Shown here: one piece after another, positions 1 through 6,960 of the stretch
Position numbering within the stretch: the first letter of the stretch is position 1
How the letters are laid out: each line of letters begins with the position of its first letter
NCBI GenBank assembly: GCA_965194505.1
Contig: OZ239144.1
Location: forward strand, 496,001-560,000
DNA length: 64,000 bases
DNA from: Hahnella aquatica
GTDB lineage: Bacteria > Pseudomonadota > Gammaproteobacteria > Burkholderiales > Burkholderiaceae_A
Direction: 5' to 3'
Translations under genes and position numbers: made by a program
Notes under the pieces: model-generated
The model's database searches: none
Seen by the model: the letters and a program-made list of their open reading frames with translations, nothing else
Told to the model about the DNA's origin: nothing

Positions 1-104
1 ATGTCCTTGTCCGTGGTGACGATTCGGGGGTAGCTGCAGCAGTAGCCTGGGCACTTGGCACAGTCGTACTTCACGGCGTTCTTGGTGCTGGCTGCTTTGC
101 TCAC
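1..104 (-). CDS. YkgJ-family cysteine-cluster protein, N-terminal part (cut by window edge)
   Basis: Reading the minus strand from a GTG at 104 gives 34 residues before the window ends. The start is supported by AGGAG placed seven bases upstream of the GTG. Cysteines at 15, 18, 22 and 23 form the CxxCxxxCC pattern (CAKCPGYCC) typical of YkgJ/UPF0153 proteins, which are thought to bind zinc or an iron-sulfur cluster. Their biochemical role is not established. The gene runs away from rpiA, so the two share the short divergent region 105-141. The family call rests only on the N-terminal motif, since the remainder lies outside the window. Confidence 0.7.
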   Translation of the reverse strand, partial: MSKAASTKNAVKYDCAKCPGYCCSYPRIVTTDKD

Positions 105-141
105 GGGTCTGCTCCTTTGCCCGGATTGTATAGTGGCAGCC

Positions 142-819
142 ATGGCGAATATGTCTCAAGACCAAATGAAACAGGCGGTCGCCCAGGCGGCTGTTGAGCT
201 GCTGCCCGATGGGCCTCTCATGCTGGGCATTGGCACCGGCTCCACCATGGATCTCTTCATCGACGCACTGGCTGCCTCTGGCCGCTCGATTGCGGGCACG
301 GTGGCCAGCTCGGCCCGCAGCGCTGCGCGATTGTCCGGACACGGCATTGCGGTGCTGCCGGTGTCGAGCCTCAAGCAGCCGCTGGCCCTCTACATCGATG
401 GTGCCGATGAGATTGAGCCGGGCATGGCCATGATCAAGGGCGGGGGTGCTGCACTCACCCAGGAGAAGATTGTGGCGAGCGCATCCAGGTCTTTCCTGTG
501 CATTGTGGATGCCAGCAAGCAGGTGGCCCGGCTTGGTCAGTTCCCACTGCCCATTGAGGTCATTGCAGCTGCCGTGGTGCCCGTGTGCTGGGCGCTGGAG
601 GCCATGGGTGGCCGGCCTGTGCTGCGTGAGGGCGTTCTTACCGACAATGGTCACCCGATTCTGGACGTGCACGGCCTGGCCATTGACGACCCCCTGGCCT
701 GGGAGGATCGGCTCAACGCGTTGCCCGGCGTGGTGACCAACGGTATCTTCGCCCGCCAACGTGCGAATACGGTCCTGGTTGGCCGCCCCGATGGCGTTCT
801 GAGGCTGCCGGCTGCTTGA
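142..819 (+). CDS. rpiA: Ribose-5-phosphate isomerase A
   Basis: Interconverts ribose 5-phosphate and ribulose 5-phosphate in the cytoplasmic pentose phosphate pathway. In a phototroph or CO2-fixing cell it also feeds ribulose phosphate regeneration. With the ATG at 142 the protein has 225 residues, the normal RpiA length. Visible motifs are GIGTGST (29-35, phosphate binding), DGADE (86-90) and KGGGAAL (99-105), followed by Glu108, the expected catalytic base. The frame stays open upstream to a TTG at 55, but that adds a non-conserved leader overlapping the divergent YkgJ-type start, so it was not used. An ATG at 151 is the alternative start. The stop codon overlaps the Pho-box-like sequence serving phoU. 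Confidence 0.95.
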   Translation: MANMSQDQMKQAVAQAAVELLPDGPLMLGIGTGSTMDLFIDALAASGRSIAGTVASSARSAARLSGHGIAVLPVSSLKQPLALYIDGADEIEPGMAMIKGGGAALTQEKIVASASRSFLCIVDASKQVARLGQFPLPIEVIAAAVVPVCWALEAMGGRPVLREGVLTDNGHPILDVHGLAIDDPLAWEDRLNALPGVVTNGIFARQRANTVLVGRPDGVLRLPAA

Positions 820-833
820 CATTGAATTGTCAT
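816..833 (+). promoter_or_regulatory. Candidate Pho box upstream of phoU
   Basis: Two seven-base half-sites, TTGACAT and TTGTCAT, start 11 bases apart. Aligned with the 18-base enterobacterial PhoB consensus (CTGTCAT, four A/T-rich bases, CTGTCAY), 13 of 18 positions match. The box overlaps the rpiA stop codon and ends 64 bases before the phoU ATG. This spacing resembles those of the similar boxes upstream of phnD and btaA in this window. Confidence 0.6.
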
Positions 834-897
834 ATTCCAGACCCATTCGGGCGGTATCCTCTGGGAAGTCATCTCTTTTAGGCCAAGGACCGTCCCA

Positions 898-1575
898 ATG
901 AACAAGCAGCACACCCTTCAGCAATTCGACAACGAACTCGAGGAGATCCGCTCTAAGCTCCTCAAGATGGGTGGAGTGGTCGAGGACATGATGAAGGGGT
1001 CCATTGTGGGCTTCTCCACGGGCAACACGGCCCAGCTCAAGGAAGTGCTCGAGAAAGAGCGTCAGGTCAATGCGCTCGAAATTGAAATCGACGACATCTG
1101 CAATCACGTCATCGCCAAGCGCCAGCCCATCGCGACAGACCTTCGTTTCCTGGTGGCTTCGCTCAAACTCATCCGTGACCTCGAGCGTGCGGGTGATGAG
1201 GCCGAGAAGATGGCCCGCAGTGCCATTCGGTTTTATGAGGCCGGCCCGGTGGCGGCCCAGCGCCTCGATTTCACGCCCATGGCCACGCACGTCTCCTCCA
1301 TGCTGCACAAGGCGCTAGATGCCTACGCCCGTGAGGACGCAGAGGTGCTGGAGGCCGTCATCCGTGAGGACAAGATTGTCGACGACCATTTCCGCAACAC
1401 CATTCGGCTGCTGATCTCGTATGTGTTGGAAGATGCTCGAACGATTTCACGCTCGATCGACATGCTGTTCTTCGCCAAGGCGCTTGAGCGCATTGGCGAT
1501 CACTCCAAGAACATCGCAGAGCACGTGGTCTTCATGGTCAAGGGGCGCGACATGCGCCACCAGTCCGACACGTAA
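898..1575 (+). CDS. phoU: Phosphate signalling complex protein PhoU
   Basis: PhoU links the Pst phosphate importer to the PhoR/PhoB two-component system and keeps the Pho regulon off when phosphate is plentiful. The 225-residue all-helical protein shows the two PhoU repeats, each with its metal-binding signature: LERAGDEAEK at 95-104 and ERIGDHSKN at 197-205. The ATG at 898 has AAGGA at suitable spacing. No pst genes or phoB/phoR lie next to it here, so phoU is detached from the usual pstSCAB-phoU arrangement. The upstream Pho box suggests regulation by PhoB, matching the phosphonate and betaine-lipid genes further along. Confidence 0.95.
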   Translation: MNKQHTLQQFDNELEEIRSKLLKMGGVVEDMMKGSIVGFSTGNTAQLKEVLEKERQVNALEIEIDDICNHVIAKRQPIATDLRFLVASLKLIRDLERAGDEAEKMARSAIRFYEAGPVAAQRLDFTPMATHVSSMLHKALDAYAREDAEVLEAVIREDKIVDDHFRNTIRLLISYVLEDARTISRSIDMLFFAKALERIGDHSKNIAEHVVFMVKGRDMRHQSDT

Positions 1576-1578
1576 ACG

Positions 1579-1860
1579 TTAGGCTGGTGGTGGGGGCGGT
1601 GGTGTGAAGCCCGAGGCCATCTCGGCGCCGTCGCCGAAGAAGTGGGCTTCCATCTGCTGCTGCAGGTACTTGCGGGCTCGAACGTCGGACAAATTCAGAC
1701 GGTACTCATTTACCAGCATGGTCTGGTGCTTGAGCCAATCAGCCCAAGCCTGCTTCGACACACCCTCGAAAATGCGTTTGCCGAGTTCGCCCGGGGCTGG
1801 TGGAAAGTCTAAGCCCTCGGCTTCTTGCTTGAGCTTGATGCACTGTACGGTTCTGGCCAT
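1579..1860 (-). CDS. yggX: Probable Fe(2+)-trafficking protein, YggX family
   Basis: A 93-residue cytoplasmic protein with the family's start, MARTVQCIKL, including conserved Cys7, and the motif GKRIFEGVSKQAW. YggX homologues protect iron-sulfur enzymes from oxidative damage and are proposed to handle ferrous iron. The C-terminus ends in a short proline run beyond the usual family end. The gene converges on phoU (3 bases between stops) and is divergent from the CoA-transferase gene with 15 bases between starts, so both promoters must overlap the neighbouring coding region. Confidence 0.93.
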   Translation of the reverse strand: MARTVQCIKLKQEAEGLDFPPAPGELGKRIFEGVSKQAWADWLKHQTMLVNEYRLNLSDVRARKYLQQQMEAHFFGDGAEMASGFTPPPPPPA

Positions 1861-1875
1861 GGGCTAGAGTATGCC

Positions 1876-3000
1876 ATGGTGAAAATCCTTGAAGGCGTGA
1901 AGGTTGTAGAGGTTTGTCAGATCGCAGCGGGCCCCTTTGCAGGCATGCTGCTCTCCGATTTTGGCGCAGAGGTGATCAAGATTGAGCCGCCCGAGGGCGA
2001 CGCCATGCGTGCTTGGCCGCCCATCTCGGAGGGGTTGAGCGAGAACTTTGCTGCGCTTAACCGGGGCAAGTCGTCGGTTCGGCTCGACCTCAAGCAGGCA
2101 GATCACCTCGAGGAGGCCCGGCGGCTGATGCTCCAGGCCGATGTGGTGCTCGAGAACAGTCGGCCAGGCGTGATGGATCGGCTTGGCCTGGGTGCACACT
2201 GGGCGTTGTCGTGTCGGCCAGACCTGGTCTATTGCTCCATTTCGGCCTTTGGCCAGTCTGGGCCGCGGGCGCAGGAGGGTGGTTTCGATGTGACCATTCA
2301 GGCCGCAAGCGGCGTCATGAGTGTGACGGGCGAGCCCGACGGTGCGCCCGTCAAGTGCGGGGTGCCCATCTCAGATTTCACTGCAGGCCTCTACGCGGCC
2401 TATTCCATCTTGGCCTTGTTGCATCGGGTGCGTGCGGGCGGTCCGGGGGGGCACCTCGACATTCCCATGTTTGCCACCAGCCTGGCCATTGCGGCCTTGC
2501 AGACCTCCCAGTTTTTCGGCACCGGTGTGAACCCCCAGGCATTGGGCTCTGCACACCCGCGCAATGCACCCTATCAGGCCTTTCGTGCAAAAGATGGTTA
2601 TTTCGTGATGGCCGCGGGCAACGACCGCCTTTGGCAATCGGTCTGCGAGATTGTGGACCGCCCCCAATGGCGTGAAGACCCGCGCTTTGTCACCACGGCC
2701 CTGCGGGCTGCGCATCAGTCTGAACTCAAGGCGCTGCTCGAGGCCGTTTTTGTCGGCGAGTCGACCGAGGTGTGGCTGGCGGCCTGCCGCCGGGTCGGCA
2801 TTCCATGCTCACCGATTCAGAATTACGAGCAGGCCTTGTCGGACCCCCAGGCCGAGCACCTGGAACTGGTCTGCCCGCTGCCCTTGCCCGAGGGCGGGGT
2901 CTCGAAGACCGTGGGCTGTCCTGTGCGTCTCAATGGAGAGACGCTCCCCGTGGAGTCAGCCGTTCCGCCGCTGGGGCCCGTGGGGGTGGGGGCCTCATGA
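1876..3000 (+). CDS. Family III CoA-transferase (CaiB/BaiF type)
   Basis: Moves CoA between carboxylic acids, typically from an acyl-CoA donor to a hydroxy-, branched or aromatic acid in a degradation pathway. The substrate cannot be read from sequence. The 374-residue length is right for a single-domain member. Conserved segments are LSDFGAEVIKIEPPEGD near the N-terminus and GVPISDFTAGLYAA around 162-175, where Asp167 sits where the catalytic aspartate of formyl-CoA transferase is expected. The ATG at 1876 was chosen because the frame before it (open to 1825) overlaps yggX and is not conserved. It overlaps the next gene by ATGA, indicating translational coupling with a crotonase-family protein. 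Confidence 0.9.
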   Translation: MVKILEGVKVVEVCQIAAGPFAGMLLSDFGAEVIKIEPPEGDAMRAWPPISEGLSENFAALNRGKSSVRLDLKQADHLEEARRLMLQADVVLENSRPGVMDRLGLGAHWALSCRPDLVYCSISAFGQSGPRAQEGGFDVTIQAASGVMSVTGEPDGAPVKCGVPISDFTAGLYAAYSILALLHRVRAGGPGGHLDIPMFATSLAIAALQTSQFFGTGVNPQALGSAHPRNAPYQAFRAKDGYFVMAAGNDRLWQSVCEIVDRPQWREDPRFVTTALRAAHQSELKALLEAVFVGESTEVWLAACRRVGIPCSPIQNYEQALSDPQAEHLELVCPLPLPEGGVSKTVGCPVRLNGETLPVESAVPPLGPVGVGAS

Positions 3001-3734
3001 CCCACTCGCCTGAGTTCGTGGTCCTCGAGGTGGAGGGCGCCACGGCATGGATCCACCTGAATCGAGCGCCCTCGGCCAATGCGTTGTCGCACGCCTTTGT
3101 GCTGGCCTTGCTCGAGGTATTCCATCGGGCGCAGGCCATGCCCGGTGTGCGGACCATTGGCTTTTGCTCGGCCCTTGCCGATTTCTCCACGGGGATGGAC
3201 CTCTCCGGTCTGGCGTCTGAGACAGATGAGAGTCTGCGTGCGCGTTTTGAGGCCATCGAAGACCTGCTTGCGGCCGTCTGGTCGAGCCCGTGTCGGACTG
3301 TTGCACGGGTGCAGGGACGTGCCTGGGGAGCTGCAGCCGACCTGGTGGTGGCCTGCGACCATCGGCAGATCACACCAGATGCCAGCTTTCGCTTTCCGGG
3401 TGCGCAGTTTGGGTTGGTGCTCGGCACGCGACGGCTCGCACAACGTGTTGGTCGAGACCATGCCAGAGACCTGGTCTTGACGGGGCGCACCGTCAACGCC
3501 GAGCAGGCCATGGCCATGGGCCTGGCCACAGCCATGGCAACACCGTGGCCTTCACTGGATGCGGTGCTCATCAGTGACGAGACCCAGCGCATGGTGCAGG
3601 CGGTCACGAAGGATTCGTTTGGCACCGATGCAGAGGGCTTGGAGAGGGATCGATCGGCCCTGCGTCTGTCCATGACCGGCGACCTTCACGCCCGACTAAC
3701 AGCCTACCGTGAGAAAGTGTTGCGGCGCACGTAG
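2997..3734 (+). CDS. Enoyl-CoA hydratase/isomerase (crotonase) family protein
   Basis: A 245-residue crotonase-fold protein that should act on a CoA thioester together with the upstream transferase. The ATG overlaps that gene's stop codon (ATGA). The oxyanion-hole region DFSTGMDLSGL and the second signature QGRAWGAAADL are recognisable. At the two positions where hydratases carry catalytic glutamates this protein has neither: the second signature reads GAAADL instead of GGGxEL, and FRFPGAQFGL has Gly where FPE is usual. It is therefore probably not a classical hydratase. It could be an isomerase, thioesterase-like or otherwise diverged member. Family assignment is firm, activity is not. Confidence 0.85.
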   Translation: MTHSPEFVVLEVEGATAWIHLNRAPSANALSHAFVLALLEVFHRAQAMPGVRTIGFCSALADFSTGMDLSGLASETDESLRARFEAIEDLLAAVWSSPCRTVARVQGRAWGAAADLVVACDHRQITPDASFRFPGAQFGLVLGTRRLAQRVGRDHARDLVLTGRTVNAEQAMAMGLATAMATPWPSLDAVLISDETQRMVQAVTKDSFGTDAEGLERDRSALRLSMTGDLHARLTAYREKVLRRT

Positions 3735-3768
3735 ACGCTGCGGTCGGCGGGCCTGCGCCCCTCATTTT

Positions 3769-3800
3769 TAAGTTATAAAGTATTGATTTTTAATAACTTA
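3769..3800. repeat. AT-rich inverted repeat upstream of the phasin gene
   Basis: TAAGTTAT at 3769-3776 is repeated inverted as ATAACTTA at 3793-3800, with a 16-base spacer, inside an AT-rich block that contrasts with the GC-rich surroundings. It lies in the 178-base gap before the phasin gene and is a reasonable operator or promoter-upstream element. It does not resemble the GC-rich sites reported for the phasin repressor PhaR. Confidence 0.4.
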
Positions 3801-3912
3801 TAAAAATATTCCGTCTTGGGCTTGCAATTTGTGCAGTGCGTCATTATGATGTGTCCCATGCAGTAAACAAACACCGACACGACAGATCGATTTCATTCTG
3901 AAAGGAAACACA

Positions 3913-4482
3913 ATGACCAACGTTACTCCCGAGCAAATGCTCAACAGCATCAAGCAATCCCAAGCCGCCATGGTTGAAATGGCTGCCCGTTCCATCGAGT
4001 GCATGGAGAAGCACCTCGAGCTCAACCTCAAGGCCGCCAAGGCCAACCTGGCCGATGCCACCGAGGCGTCCAGCCAGTTGATGAGTGTGAAAGATTTCCC
4101 CGAGCTCTACGCCGTTGCTCAAACCGTCGGTCAGCCCGCTGTTGGCAAGGCCGCCGCCTACAACCGCAACATTTACAACATCAACGCGGAAGCAGCCACG
4201 GAGTTCGCCAAGCTGGTGGAGTCCCGCATTGAAGAGGCCAACAAGGCCATGGCCTCGGCCGTGAACGACCTGAGCAAAAACGCCCCCGCCGGTACCGAGG
4301 GCATGGTTGCCATGATGAAATCGGCCTTCGCCGCCTCGAACTCAGCCTTCGACGCCATCAACAAGGCCACCAAGCAAGTGGTGGAGATGGTGGAGACCAA
4401 CGTCGAGGCCGCGACCAAGGCTGGTGAGGCCGCAGTCTCCAGCGCATCGCCCAAGAAATCCGCACGCCGCACTGCCGAGTAA
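3913..4482 (+). CDS. Phasin family protein
   Basis: Small amphipathic proteins of this family coat polyhydroxyalkanoate granules and control their number and size. The 189-residue protein has the phasin layout: an N-terminal helix with MLNSIKQSQAAMVEMAARS, an alanine-rich central region, and a lysine/alanine-rich tail ending SPKKSARR, typical of Burkholderiales granule proteins. The ATG follows AAAGGAAACACA. It stands alone between an AT-rich inverted repeat and a strong terminator, so it is probably a highly expressed single-gene unit. Polymer synthesis genes are not in the window. Confidence 0.92.
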   Translation: MTNVTPEQMLNSIKQSQAAMVEMAARSIECMEKHLELNLKAAKANLADATEASSQLMSVKDFPELYAVAQTVGQPAVGKAAAYNRNIYNINAEAATEFAKLVESRIEEANKAMASAVNDLSKNAPAGTEGMVAMMKSAFAASNSAFDAINKATKQVVEMVETNVEAATKAGEAAVSSASPKKSARRTAE

Positions 4483-4503
4483 TTTGGCAGGCCCAGTGTT
4501 GAA

Positions 4504-4531
4504 AAGGCCCTCTTCGGAGGGCCTTTTTTTT
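4504..4531 (+). terminator. Rho-independent terminator after the phasin gene
   Basis: A nine-base-pair stem (AAGGCCCTC paired with GAGGGCCTT) closed by a TTCG tetraloop is followed by a run of eight T. It sits 22 bases after the phasin stop and also faces the 3' end of the convergent permease gene. Confidence 0.92.
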
Positions 4532-4550
4532 GCCTGCGAGGGTTTCTTGC

Positions 4551-5534
4551 TTAGAGGGCTGCCAGGGTGTGGGTGAGCCAGTAAAAGCTCGGGATCCCGA
4601 ACAGAATGTTGATCGGGAAGGTGAGGCCCAAGGAGAGCCCCACATACACGGCGGAATCCGCTTCTGGAATGGCCTCGCGCAGCACGGCGGGCACGGCAAT
4701 GTAGCTCGCGCTGGCCGCCAATACGGCCAGCAGCGTCGTGTCTCCCACGCTCAGACCCGCCCACAGCCCCAGGGCAATGGCGACCACCGCATGCACCGCT
4801 GGAATGCCTGCGGCGTAGACGAGCAAGATGGGGGACTGGCCGCGCAGCCCGCCCAGGTTCCGGGCAGCCAACAGTCCCATGTCCAACAGGAAGAAGGCGA
4901 GCATGCCCTTGAAGAGGTCTGCAGAGAAGGGCTTCATGGCCGCGGCCCCTTCGGGCCCCATGTAGTACCCAATGACCATGCTCGCGAGCAGCAACAGCTG
5001 CGCGCCATCGGTGAAGGACTCGTGCAGGGTCTGCCGAAGACCACCCGGGTGCGGCGCGGTTTCAATACCCTGCGCACCACCCAGGCGACCCTTGCGCACG
5101 AGGTTGGCCATGAGCACCGCAAAGATGATGGCTGGCGACTCCATGATGGCCATGGCCGCAGCCATGTAGCCACCGTGCTCAACGCCCAGGCGGTCGAGGA
5201 ATTGATTGGCCGTGATGAAGGTGACCGCACTCACCGACCCATAGGTCGCGGCAATGGCGATGGCATTGAAGGGTTGGGTGACCCGGCGCAGTAGCAGAAA
5301 CCCGAGAACGGGGGTCAGCATGGCCAGCAAAATGGCCAGCCCGAGAATGGTCATCACCTCGGACGTAAAGCCGGTCTCGGCCAGCGAGAGCCCGCCTTTG
5401 AGGCCCAAGGCCATGAGCAAATAGAGCGCCAGAAAACGGCTGATGGCGGGAGGAATCTCTAGGTTGGAACGCACGAGGCCCGCAAAGAGGCCCACCAAAA
5501 AGAAGAGAACGGCAGGATCGAGTAAGGATGACAA
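4551..5534 (-). CDS. sbtA: SbtA-like sodium-dependent bicarbonate permease
   Basis: A 327-residue protein with about ten hydrophobic segments, arranged as the two inverted halves of the SbtA family (formerly DUF897). The loop around residues 97-105 with GSVSAVTF matches the family's conserved sequence in the first half, and a related GLTFP-type segment occurs in the second half. Cyanobacterial SbtA imports bicarbonate with sodium. Bacterial relatives are assumed to do the same, but substrate is not proven. No SbtB-type regulator lies beside it, although two PII-type genes are encoded 8-9 kb away. It is followed on the same strand, 17 bases upstream, by the YkuK-type gene and may share its transcript. 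Confidence 0.87.
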   Translation of the reverse strand: MSSLLDPAVLFFLVGLFAGLVRSNLEIPPAISRFLALYLLMALGLKGGLSLAETGFTSEVMTILGLAILLAMLTPVLGFLLLRRVTQPFNAIAIAATYGSVSAVTFITANQFLDRLGVEHGGYMAAAMAIMESPAIIFAVLMANLVRKGRLGGAQGIETAPHPGGLRQTLHESFTDGAQLLLLASMVIGYYMGPEGAAAMKPFSADLFKGMLAFFLLDMGLLAARNLGGLRGQSPILLVYAAGIPAVHAVVAIALGLWAGLSVGDTTLLAVLAASASYIAVPAVLREAIPEADSAVYVGLSLGLTFPINILFGIPSFYWLTHTLAAL

Positions 5535-5551
5535 ACCTGGGGAGCTCCTGG

Positions 5552-6055
5552 CTAGGCCGCCCGAAGGCCTGATGTGTGGCTGCTGGCGATTTCCTTGTAC
5601 CGGTCGGCAGCACAGCTTGCGGCAAAGGCATGAGGCTTGACCCTTGGCGACAAATTACACACGCCACGGATATAACCCACGGCCTGCTGGATCACACAGC
5701 TTGAGCCGGCCGCGGGGTCTGGGTTGATGTCGAGGTGCACCTCCACGGGGCGTTGCCCGATGGCATCCGACAGGCGCAGGTAGAGGTCGGCCACCTTGTA
5801 GACTTCATTCATGAGGCGCAGGTGCGGCCGGTCGGCCCGCTGGTCGAAGTCTCGCTCGCGCGTGGTCTCACCGAATAACTTGCAACCGCGGTTGCCGTCG
5901 ATGTGCACCACAATGACCAAGGTGTAGTCCGCGTGCCAGACTTGGCCCTCCAAGAGCCGACAGGAGTCCGCGCCAATGTAAATCCGAGTGCTGGCCGATT
6001 GCGCTGCAATGAAACGGGCCACCGCGGGGAGATCGAGCTGCCGGAGAGGGTGCAT
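5552..6055 (-). CDS. YkuK-family (DUF458) RNase H-like fold protein
   Basis: Resembles Bacillus YkuK: an IYIGADSC strand near the start, a central VHLDINPDP segment and the closing KPHAFAASCAADRYK, all of which match the family's conserved acidic residues and its C-terminal KPxAYAASxxAxRY. The family is predicted to have a ribonuclease H-like fold; its function is unknown. The frame stays open to 6289, but the extra N-terminal residues are not conserved and would overlap the hairpins at 6146-6263. ATG at 6055 gives 167 residues, close to family length, though no good ribosome binding site is visible. Starts at 6121 or 6151 are possible. Confidence 0.75.
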   Translation of the reverse strand: MHPLRQLDLPAVARFIAAQSASTRIYIGADSCRLLEGQVWHADYTLVIVVHIDGNRGCKLFGETTRERDFDQRADRPHLRLMNEVYKVADLYLRLSDAIGQRPVEVHLDINPDPAAGSSCVIQQAVGYIRGVCNLSPRVKPHAFAASCAADRYKEIASSHTSGLRAA

Positions 6056-6139
6056 GTGGGTGTTCACAACGGGTAGGAGACCATGCGAGGAGAGATGATG
6101 CAAGTCTGTGCCCTGTTCCATGAATTTTTGATGAATGCC

Positions 6140-6263
6140 CGCATGGTGCATTGCAAAACACACGCATTTATGTTGCAATGCACTTGCGGTTTCGGCCGCA
6201 TTGTTGTCTCCTTGCAGATTATTCTGCCTTGCAGCCCCAGCCCAACCGGCTGGGGCTTTTTTT
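6140..6263 (+). ncRNA. Candidate structured leader or small RNA ending in a terminator
   Basis: Three consecutive plus-strand hairpins fill the gap before the ABC transporter genes. The first has a perfect 11-base-pair stem, GTGCATTGCAA at 6146-6156 with TTGCAATGCAC at 6173-6183. The second is a small TGCGG/CCGCA hairpin at 6185-6200. The third is a strong terminator at 6233-6263. No plus-strand gene precedes it that would need this terminator. It is therefore either an attenuator controlling the exporter operon, whose start codon lies 26 bases further on, or a separate small RNA. No clear promoter was found, and the first inverted repeat could instead be a DNA operator. Confidence 0.45.
6233..6263 (+). 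terminator. Intrinsic terminator just upstream of the ABC exporter operon
   Basis: A ten-base-pair GC-rich stem (AGCCCCAGCC with GGCTGGGGCT) and a five-base loop are followed by seven T. Its position before, rather than after, a plus-strand gene suggests attenuation or the end of a small RNA. Confidence 0.85.
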
Positions 6264-6288
6264 ATTTGCGCACCCCGGGAGCTCAGCA

Positions 6289-6960
6289 TTGAACACGCAC
6301 ATTGAACTCAGGGACTTGGTCTTCCAATGGCCCGGTGCAGCAAAGCCCTTGCTGCACATTCCAGCCTGGTCGGTGGGCGCCGGCCAACGGGTGTTTTTGC
6401 GCGGTCTCAGCGGGTCTGGCAAGAGCACCTTGCTGTCCATCTTGTCTGGGGTGCAGACCCCAACCTCCGGTGAATGCCACGTGCTCGGCCACCCCTTCCA
6501 CGCGATGTCCGCTACAGCCCGCGACCGCATTCGGGCCACCGACATCGGCGTGATTTTTCAGCAGTTCAACCTGCTGCCCTACCTGTCTGCATGGGAGAAC
6601 GTTCTGTTGCCCAGTCGGCTCTCAGGCCGGGCGCCGGTTCATGAGGCCAGCGACTTGCTCAATCGGCTTGGGCTCCCGCCGGCGCTCTGGTCGCGCCCCG
6701 CCCATCAACTGTCGGTGGGGCAGCAGCAGCGGGTTGCAGTGGCCCGAGCCTTTCTCTTGGGTCCGCGTCTCCTTTTGGCGGATGAGCCCACATCGGCCCT
6801 GGATGCCGTTCACCAGGCCTCGTTTGTGTCGCTTCTGCTTGAACTTGCGCAGGCCTCGAAGGTCACGGTGATCATGGTGAGCCACGACGATCGCGTGAGC
6901 AGCAGCTTTGATGAGGTCTGGTCTCTCGGTGAGTCAGGCAGATTGGAGGCTCTTAGATGA
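6289..6960 (+). CDS. ABC transporter ATP-binding protein (LolD/MacB type)
   Basis: Cytoplasmic ATPase of a three-gene module with the FtsX-like permease and the DUF3299 protein that follow. The 223 residues carry Walker A GLSGSGKST, signature LSVGQQQR and Walker B LLLADEPTS, followed by the switch histidine in VSHDD. The chosen TTG at 6289 has GGGAG upstream; the frame is open to 6151, but that would put the terminator hairpin inside the coding region. Equivalent ATPase/permease/DUF3299 modules in Pseudomonas are reported to be under the zinc regulator Zur, suggesting a role in metal or metallophore handling. That is inference here, and the DUF2796 partner is missing. Confidence 0.88.
   Translation: MNTHIELRDLVFQWPGAAKPLLHIPAWSVGAGQRVFLRGLSGSGKSTLLSILSGVQTPTSGECHVLGHPFHAMSATARDRIRATDIGVIFQQFNLLPYLSAWENVLLPSRLSGRAPVHEASDLLNRLGLPPALWSRPAHQLSVGQQQRVAVARAFLLGPRLLLADEPTSALDAVHQASFVSLLLELAQASKVTVIMVSHDDRVSSSFDEVWSLGESGRLEALR

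Noticed and set aside
55..141. TTG-initiated N-terminal extension of rpiA
   Set aside because: The added residues are not conserved in RpiA and overlap the divergent YkgJ-type start with its own ribosome binding site.
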